DNA of 12,804 nucleotides. It comes from Gryganskiella cystojenkinii. Taxonomy: Eukaryota; Mortierellomycota; Mortierellomycetes; Mortierellales; Mortierellaceae. Made by a program: the position numbers and the translations under genes. Shown here piece by piece: positions 8,249-12,804 of this stretch (the stretch's first letter is position 1; each line of letters begins with the position of its first letter). The notes below the pieces were generated by a model that made no database searches, was not told where the DNA came from, and worked only from the letters and a program-made list of their open reading frames with translations. The DNA lies in assembly GCA_015852425.1 (NCBI GenBank), contig JAAAIG010001008.1, positions 1 through 12,804 of the forward strand, read 5' to 3'.

Positions 8249-9494
8249 TTAAAGGTTCAATCTTTCAGGGGCTTTCCGCTCTCGTGTATTTATACTCTTA
8301 CGTGAACCCTCAACCTGTGGAGCGGCGATCTTCGCTTTCTTGTTCTTGCTGGCACCTTGGTCTGGCTCGCCTGCTCGATCCATATCGATGTCTGAGTCGT
8401 TGTTCTTGGCTGACTGCTCCTTTTCGTCCAGATCCATGGCCCCCTCTGCCTCGTCGTGGTGTTGGTTCGAAAAAGCTTTAGGTTTAGGAATAGATGCCCC
8501 CTCTCCTTCGGAGTCGGCGTCATTTTCGTACTCAGAGTCCGCTCCTTCAGACTCCTCTCCTTGCTCGCCTTCGTCCTCGCCATCGGTGTTGTGGTTGTTG
8601 TCTTGATCGTTTTGGTTGTTGTCTTCCTCGTTTTGGTTGTTGTTTTCGTTGTTTTCGTTGTTTTCGCTGTTATTGTTGTTGTTTTCGTTGTTGTTATGTT
8701 GTTGTGCTTCTTGAGCCGCGATTGCTTGCGCATCAGCTATCTTTTTTGGGCTGTTCTCAGGGCACAGGCGGAAGGTGTGGCCCTTCTGGTGACAGTCGTT
8801 GCACTCCATGTTGGCGAGTTCCGGGCAGTCTTTAGCAATGTGTCCTTCTTGCTTACAGAAGTTGCAGATCTTGGGAGCTCCATTCCATGAGAAATAAATA
8901 GGTCTGTCTTTCCATTCGGGGAACTGAACCACTCGGGTAAGCTCGTCCGACAGCGGTTCTGGTGTAATGATTGCCATTCCCTCGCTCTCGAAGTAACCTG
9001 ATCTCGCATCTCTATAAAAGCCTACAAGTTCAACTTTCCCAAAGAGCTCGAGTGTATTCATCAAAACGTTCAATTGCCTAGGTGCTTCTGTGGGGAGGTT
9101 GCGGATGTTGATTTTTATTTGACCTGCTGTTTTGCGTTGAGAGAGCTGTTCAGGGCGTGGGGGGCGATCGATGATGATAGAGTTGTTGACTGTGATTGAG
9201 AGATCTGCAGGGTGCACACCAGCGTAAAGAACTTCGTATACTTGTCGAGGGCTGCGAGGGTGAGAGATCAAGGAGCATCCAGTGACAGGACCAACTTTGC
9301 TAATGGCTTCATGTACGGCGAATTTAGAAGGAAAGGGGGCATGCTCAAAAACGTAGTGAACAGCGTCTTCGTAGAGGGATGGGTAAGGGGAGAATAAGGT
9401 GGGACCGTTCGGGTTTCGCTGATAGGCGGTGGAGAAGACAGCTCTCCAAAAAAAAGTCGAAAATCGTTATGACTAGATCGGAGACAAGATCCAT
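8249..9494 (-). CDS. LINE ORF1: RRM-like and double CCHC zinc-knuckle protein
   Basis: A gag-like RNA-binding protein of a non-LTR element. An RRM-like part (IKINIRNLP ... [11 protein letters not shown]) precedes two CCHC knuckles at 8866-8762, [14 protein letters not shown] and [15 protein letters not shown] long Asn-rich then Glu/Asp-rich disordered tail and a basic end follow. The stop TAA (8251-8249) is one base from the ORF2 ATG. The open frame extends upstream to 9466 without an ATG. An ATG at 9494 opens another frame that would join it if the run of eight Ts (9455-9448, minus strand) had seven, so ORF1 is probably ~415 residues and broken by one base there. Part of the mobile element at this locus, unrelated to peptide synthesis. 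Confidence 0.75.
8590..8706 (-). repeat. Low-complexity AAC/AAY repeat encoding the Asn-rich tract
   Basis: The plus strand is dominated by GTT and TTCGTT/TTGGTT units, so the minus strand codes for runs of Asn broken by Glu, Gln, Ser and Asp. It lies in the linker after the LINE ORF1 zinc knuckles. It stays in frame and probably varies in length between element copies. Confidence 0.7.
9448..9455 (-). other. Homopolymer frameshift in LINE ORF1
   Basis: Eight Ts (minus strand) separate the frame opened by the ATG at 9494 from the frame of the rest of ORF1. One T fewer would make the two halves continuous. This may be real decay or a sequencing length error. Confidence 0.5.
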
Positions 9495-9560
9495 TGTCGC
9501 GTGACTGACATAATAAACATGTTCAACAAAATTCCAACAGAAATTAAGGTGAATGGGAAG

Positions 9561-9820
9561 GCCTGAAAATAGGGCTTCTTATCGAATCGAACAATTCGAA
9601 TCGAACAATTCGAATTCGAATAGATTCGAATGCACTCGAATCAAATTTGAACAGAGGTCAATTGTATTCGATTCAATTCGAATAATTCGAATGCTTTATT
9701 GGATTAGTTTATTCTTATTATTTATTCCTAATTAATAGCATGGTTGCTTGAATAATTCCAGTGACGACAGCTCCTCCGCTTTCTTTAAAAAAGCGGTCGC
9801 CTCTGGTCGCACAAAGAAAA
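9561..9820. repeat. Dispersed repeat, copy 1 (TTCGAAT-rich plus 62-bp conserved block)
   Basis: Starts at GCCTG...TAGGGCTTCTTAT and ends at CACAAAGAAAA. The left half is AT-rich and holds about six TTCGAA motifs. The right 62 bp (9759-9820) match copy 2 with a single C/T difference. A second copy in the same orientation lies ~3 kb to the right. Family unknown to me: it has no coding content, and I see no terminal inverted repeat. Confidence 0.75.
9776..9796. repeat. Hairpin in the conserved block of copy 1
   Basis: CCGCTTT (9776-9782) and AAAGCGG (9790-9796) form a perfect 7-bp stem around the loop CTTTAAA. The same hairpin is in copy 2 at 12760-12780. It is the most structured part of the conserved block. 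Confidence 0.65.
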
Positions 9821-9835
9821 GCAGTTCGACTTTTT

Positions 9836-9857
9836 ATTCAGTGGTTTTCCGCTGAAT
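9836..9857. repeat. Short hairpin just right of repeat copy 1
   Basis: ATTCAGTGG and CCGCTGAAT flank a TTTT loop, a 9-bp stem with one T-G pair. It lies outside the part shared with copy 2, as far as the window shows. Function unknown. Confidence 0.4.
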
Positions 9858-9966
9858 ATCTGGCCACAAAAATAAAATCGTGAAGTGTCAACAAACATGA
9901 AGAAACAGCGGTTTGGCTTAAAAAACAGCTGTTGTCAAGGACTGACAGGCAGATTTGAGTATGATG

Positions 9967-10455
9967 TGTAAAACGGGGTTATATTGATTAAGGTGAGCGG
10001 GGAGTGAACAGGCAAGAGGACTAGACTAGGTGAGTAAGTTATTGCAGACTGAGGAACAAAGAGAGAGGGAGACTATGTGGTATTTATGTGAGAGGGGAAC
10101 AGGGACTCGATCCAGGAAGTAAGGGACAGATCGGATTGCTGGCGGAACCTAAACAGGGGCGTGGAGACGCAGTAGCCCGTGTAAGAAGTTAAGGACCAGA
10201 CGCGGATACTGGAGACAGGCGGACAAGATTCCGGAATATCATCGTTCTAGATCCAGGGGTGACAAGTCGGATCGAAGGTGAAGGCTGCGTGGCAGTCTTG
10301 GTGCATTCCGAAGGGAAGGATAGTCTTAACCTTGTTGGCAACAAGCTCTTGATGACGATAATCGATCGGAACTGAAAGTGGGGCAACGCCAGTCCGCAAA
10401 CAGGCAACCTAGCGTCGTTCGTGATCGAGGCCTAGAACAATCGCGGTTCGTGACA
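9967..10455 (-). mobile_element. Candidate solo LTR (Ty3/gypsy-like)
   Basis: On the minus strand the segment starts TGTCACGAACC and ends CGTTTTACA, the TG...CA form of LTRs, with a first motif like many Ty3/gypsy LTRs. A TATA-like ACATAAATACC lies ~370 bp in, followed by a pyrimidine-rich stretch that would suit a U3-R-U5 layout. Against it: the flanks (TGATG and TTGCA) do not form a target-site duplication and no second LTR is visible. The ends are tentative. No gene is evident in this stretch. Confidence 0.35.
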
Positions 10456-10532
10456 TTGCAGCTCTTGAATAGGACGCGTTGTAAGTAACAACCATATCTG
10501 ACCACATCTCATCCTCCCTACAGCGAGACATA

Positions 10533-10538
10533 TTTATT
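10533..10538 (-). promoter_or_regulatory. Polyadenylation signal AATAAA
   Basis: Canonical AATAAA on the minus strand, 6 nt after the TAA of the 382-residue gene. Its close placement implies a very short 3' UTR. Confidence 0.5.
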
Positions 10539-10544
10539 CGGCCA

Positions 10545-11693
10545 TTACAAGCCCATAAAGAACTGAATGACGCTGACCAGTGTGAAGATGAGGGAAGCTA
10601 TTGCAACCCAAATAGTTGCGGGCGACGTCAATGACTGGTATTTGAAGTCGCGTGCAAAGCCTTTAAGCAAGTTCCCATAGTCCTTGGAGATGTTTTTTAT
10701 CGCCAAATATGTGTCGCGCTCGCATTTCTCGTCAAGCAACTGGTAATTCTTTTGACGAGCGTCCGTGAATACCTCCCAAGGTATGCTAGAGAACCAACCG
10801 AGATCGTGTGCCAGCTTGACATCCTTTTCGGACTGCAACATCGATGCCAGGAGCTGGTAGATGCTTCGTGAAGCATCACAGTCGAAGTGCTTGATAAGGT
10901 ATTTGAGAACTTGAATGTCGTAGAGCTTTAAGGGTCTCAGCTTGACTGTAGTACCGTCATAGGTAATGAACTTGTCGTTCTTATAGGATACCTTGAGGGA
11001 GAATCTGTGTTCCACCAAATCCGACAGCGGTATAAAATCAATGACAAACCGCTTACTGAAATTGTCCAGCGAGCAAACGGCTTTTGCTGACAGCTCCATG
11101 TCACAAATGCCCAAGGCGACTGTAATCATATCCTTCAGGTTCGTCGCTTGAAAGTACCCCGGGTATAAGGTCGGGTTGAACTGACAATAGATGCGAGTGA
11201 TGTCTCGACTGAAAGTCCATATGCCATACCAAGGATGATTTGGGTTGCATGAGGTCAAGACATTCTTCACCATCTTCTCCAAGTCATGCTTTGGTATGTG
11301 CTTCAGGCGAGTCTCTTTGTCGACATACTTTTTGGAATATGGCGTGTTATCAAGTATCAGCTGCACTTGATTGGCCGTATCCTTCACTGAGGTCGTGGAG
11401 GTGCATGCTAATATTTTGTCGCGTAGGAACGTGAATATCGGCTCGTCGGGACTGAATTGGGCGAGCACCGTTGACACTTGTGTATTAAACGTCATCTGGC
11501 TGGTTGATCCCTCAAAGTTGATTTCCCAGAGGGCGGTAATAAACAGAGGGACCTTCGATTTGTCGTCCTTTTCTATGGCCTCCACAATCGACTTGACAAC
11601 TGTATCATTCATCTTTTCTCGGCTATCAGACTCCTCGTCCTTCCAGTCGTCTGTGAAAAGGTTTAGGGCTACGTCGAGAAACTCACTCCCCAT
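10545..11693 (-). CDS. Unrecognised 382-residue protein with C-terminal membrane anchor
   Basis: An intact single frame starting at ATG 11693 in a good context (G at -3 and +4) and ending TAA at 10547-10545. A canonical AATAAA follows within 15 nt, supporting a real gene. The protein is soluble-looking for ~355 residues, with an acidic N-terminus and no signal peptide. It ends in a single hydrophobic helix (SPATIWVAIASLIFTLVSVI, about 357-376, and a few more residues), so a tail-anchored topology facing the cytosol is inferred. The last ~110 residues (DVKLAHDLGWFS ... then the SPATIW helix) recall the layout of plant DUF247 proteins, but only as a pattern; I cannot assign a family. It lies between two direct repeats and is not obviously linked to the NRPS. 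Confidence 0.65.
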   Translation of the reverse strand: MGSEFLDVALNLFTDDWKDEESDSREKMNDTVVKSIVEAIEKDDKSKVPLFITALWEINFEGSTSQMTFNTQVSTVLAQFSPDEPIFTFLRDKILACTSTTSVKDTANQVQLILDNTPYSKKYVDKETRLKHIPKHDLEKMVKNVLTSCNPNHPWYGIWTFSRDITRIYCQFNPTLYPGYFQATNLKDMITVALGICDMELSAKAVCSLDNFSKRFVIDFIPLSDLVEHRFSLKVSYKNDKFITYDGTTVKLRPLKLYDIQVLKYLIKHFDCDASRSIYQLLASMLQSEKDVKLAHDLGWFSSIPWEVFTDARQKNYQLLDEKCERDTYLAIKNISKDYGNLLKGFARDFKYQSLTSPATIWVAIASLIFTLVSVIQFFMGL

Positions 11694-11751
11694 GTCTGTT
11701 ACAAGGGCAGATAGCGAGCGATGTCGGGAGGGAACCTGTGGTGGCCGGGGA

Positions 11752-11850
11752 CTGCAGAGTGTTAGGATAACTACTAACTCTGATTGCGAACGGTAAGTTC
11801 ATTAGTTAAGCCGTCAAAATACAAACGATGTGCAAGGTAACAATGCTTAC
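11752..11850 (-). other. Possible 5'-UTR intron of the 382-residue gene
   Basis: On the minus strand a CTAAC branch-like motif lies 7 nt before the acceptor CTCTGCAG (ending 11752), and a GTAAGC donor-like site sits at 11850, giving 99 nt. The frame between the acceptor and the ATG at 11693 is open, but the upstream segment has no in-frame ATG, so this would be a leader intron. The acceptor is convincing; the donor is weak. Confidence 0.25.
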
Positions 11851-12552
11851 TTTAAAGAAGGTTTTATGTGACTTAAGGACACGACGTATGATAGATTGCT
11901 ATCTGGTGTAGTGGATAGTAAGTGAACGGGATAGACTTTTCTTTTAGTTCCTTCATAGAGAGAGTGGCTATCTATCCGGATGAATTCATTTATGTGAAGA
12001 CTTAGAAAGCCATGACACCCAGGACATGATCTTTCTCCTTCATTCGAACTTACTTTGAGGGGTGGCGTCAGCTAGAGACGACTTGAGTGGTATTCGTATG
12101 GGAGCGCAATCGAGGTGTGCTTTCTATTCGAGGTTGAGAGACTTAGTATCATACGCTCGACTTGGTGGATGTGTCATAGACGTTATTTTATTGTAAATTA
12201 CTCGTGACCGGTCTAGAAAGAGGCAGGCGAGCTTTTCCGTGAAAACGTTGATGGGCAATTGGAGGGTCTCTAATAGGACGGCGACTTTGTGAATGAAGGA
12301 AAACTAGATGAGTGCCGATGGTGAATGTCAGGATTAACTTAGATGGAAGAATGAGAAATGAGTCAGGGGGTTGTATCCCCTATTCGCCCCGCGCCCTGCG
12401 TTCATTTTGCTGTGTAACGGTTGGCAGGATTGGACCACGAGCAGCATGGGCAGTGCTTTAAAATTTAACCTGCGCCCCTTGATAAAACACTAAGAGACTG
12501 ACGTCACCCCCCAACTTTTTTTTGTTGTGCTGGTTATTTTGCTCTGTTTTCA
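11851..12552. other. Non-coding region upstream of the 382-residue gene
   Basis: No supported gene in either strand. Visible items are a perfect palindrome TGACGTCA (12499-12506, a CRE/ATF-type site by sequence) and a small GC hairpin, AGGGG...CCCCT at 12365-12381. Promoter elements for the leftward gene presumably lie in this interval, but none can be placed with confidence. Confidence 0.4.
12499..12506. promoter_or_regulatory. TGACGTCA palindrome (possible CRE-type site)
   Basis: An exact 8-bp match to the ATF/CREB family binding site, about 800 bp upstream of the leftward 382-residue gene. An 8-mer match alone is weak evidence of function. Confidence 0.2.
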
Positions 12553-12804
12553 GCCTGTAGGGCTTCTTATTGAATCATTCGAATCGAATTTGGGTCAATT
12601 CGAGTTCAATTCGAATAAAGTGAGTTCGAATCTGATTTGAATTCGAATACAGTAAGAAATATGTGTTCAAATTCGATTCAAATTCGAATAGACTATCGAA
12701 TAAAAGTATTAAGGAAATATTCCCTGAATTATAATAATTATTCAGTGATGACAGCTCCTCCGCTTTCTTTAAAAAAGCGGTCGCCTCTGGTCGCACAAAG
12801 AAAA
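12553..12804. repeat. Dispersed repeat, copy 2, reaching the window edge
   Basis: Same order as copy 1: GCCTGTAGGGCTTCTTAT, an AT-rich part with about five TTCGAA motifs, then the 62-bp block (12743-12804). The AT-rich halves have diverged in the number and spacing of motifs while the 62-bp block is almost unchanged. The true right end may lie beyond the window. Confidence 0.75.

Larger units (their letters stand above)
8014..9560 (-). mobile_element. LINE (non-LTR retrotransposon) fragment, 3' half missing
   Basis: Same orientation as the NRPS. It holds ORF1 (zinc-knuckle nucleic-acid-binding protein) and the first ~75 codons of ORF2 (apurinic-type endonuclease start). Reverse transcriptase, the rest of the endonuclease and the 3' tail are absent. 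The ORF2 frame changes abruptly into NRPS sequence near 8013-8025. The upstream limit is uncertain: possible LINE 5' UTR reaches toward the repeat that starts at 9561. Because LINEs copy from their 3' end and usually lose 5' sequence, loss of the 3' half points to a later deletion or recombination. Confidence 0.75.

Noticed and set aside
8590..8706. Regular GTT-type repeats considered as a CRISPR-like or regulatory array
   Set aside because: A coding trinucleotide repeat within LINE ORF1, without spacers.
8456..8890. Plus-strand frame rich in Val and Leu, resembling a membrane protein
   Set aside because: It is the antisense reading of the Asn/acid-coding repeat in LINE ORF1; the hydrophobicity comes from GTT repeats.
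10189..10407. 72-codon minus-strand frame
   Set aside because: No recognisable motif and it lies inside the candidate LTR.
12620..12640. GTTCGAATC resembling a tRNA B box (possible SINE)
   Set aside because: It is one of many TTCGAAT words; no A box or tRNA fold is visible at proper distance.
12575..12796. 73-codon minus-strand frame inside repeat copy 2
   Set aside because: Composition is set by TTCGAAT words, and the frame is not kept in copy 1.

Overview
The window reads as a piece of fungal chromosome, most likely from an early-diverging Mortierella-like lineage (inference). The largest coding region is a non-ribosomal peptide synthetase (NRPS) of bacterial style, with a dual epimerization/condensation domain. 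It is interrupted by short spliceosomal-type introns (GTATGT donor, CTAAT branch, AG acceptor), so the host is eukaryotic. NRPSs of bacterial ancestry with this architecture are known from Mortierella alpina. Next to the NRPS are a non-LTR retrotransposon (LINE) fragment, a pair of dispersed repeats and a candidate solo LTR, so this is a repeat-rich accessory region.

Layout. 1-1416: no gene I can support, with one cluster of small inverted repeats. 1417-8013, minus strand: a 5'-truncated NRPS, in translation order C (remnant) - A1 - T1 - dual E/C - A2 - T2 - TE. All adenylation core motifs, the T1 serine and the thioesterase triad are present. However, the first C domain lacks its N-terminal half and an internal block, two frameshifts break the frame (near 5307-5313 and at 7784-7787), and T2 carries a 9-bp tandem duplication just before its phosphopantetheine serine. 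About 8014-9494, minus strand: 5' half of a LINE (ORF1 with two CCHC zinc knuckles and an Asn/acidic tail, then the first ~75 codons of an endonuclease ORF2). The LINE reads in frame straight into the NRPS remnant, giving a chimeric junction near 8013-8025. 9561-9820 and 12553-12804: two direct copies of a repeat with an AT-rich TTCGAAT-studded half and a 62-bp block differing at one base. About 9967-10455: possible solo LTR, minus strand. 10545-11693, minus strand: one intact gene for an unrecognised 382-residue protein with a single C-terminal membrane segment, followed by a canonical AATAAA signal.

How the parts relate. The NRPS would have ended an assembly line: A1 loads a residue on T1, the dual E/C domain epimerizes it and condenses it with the residue from A2 on T2, and TE releases or cyclizes the chain. 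The introns in A1 and A2 sit at the same codon and are similar in sequence, which suggests that an intron was gained once in the fungus and copied when a module duplicated. The current copy looks like a recent pseudogene, cut off by a rearrangement with a LINE. Assembly indels could mimic the two frameshifts but not the LINE junction. The 382-residue gene between the direct repeats shows no visible link to the NRPS.
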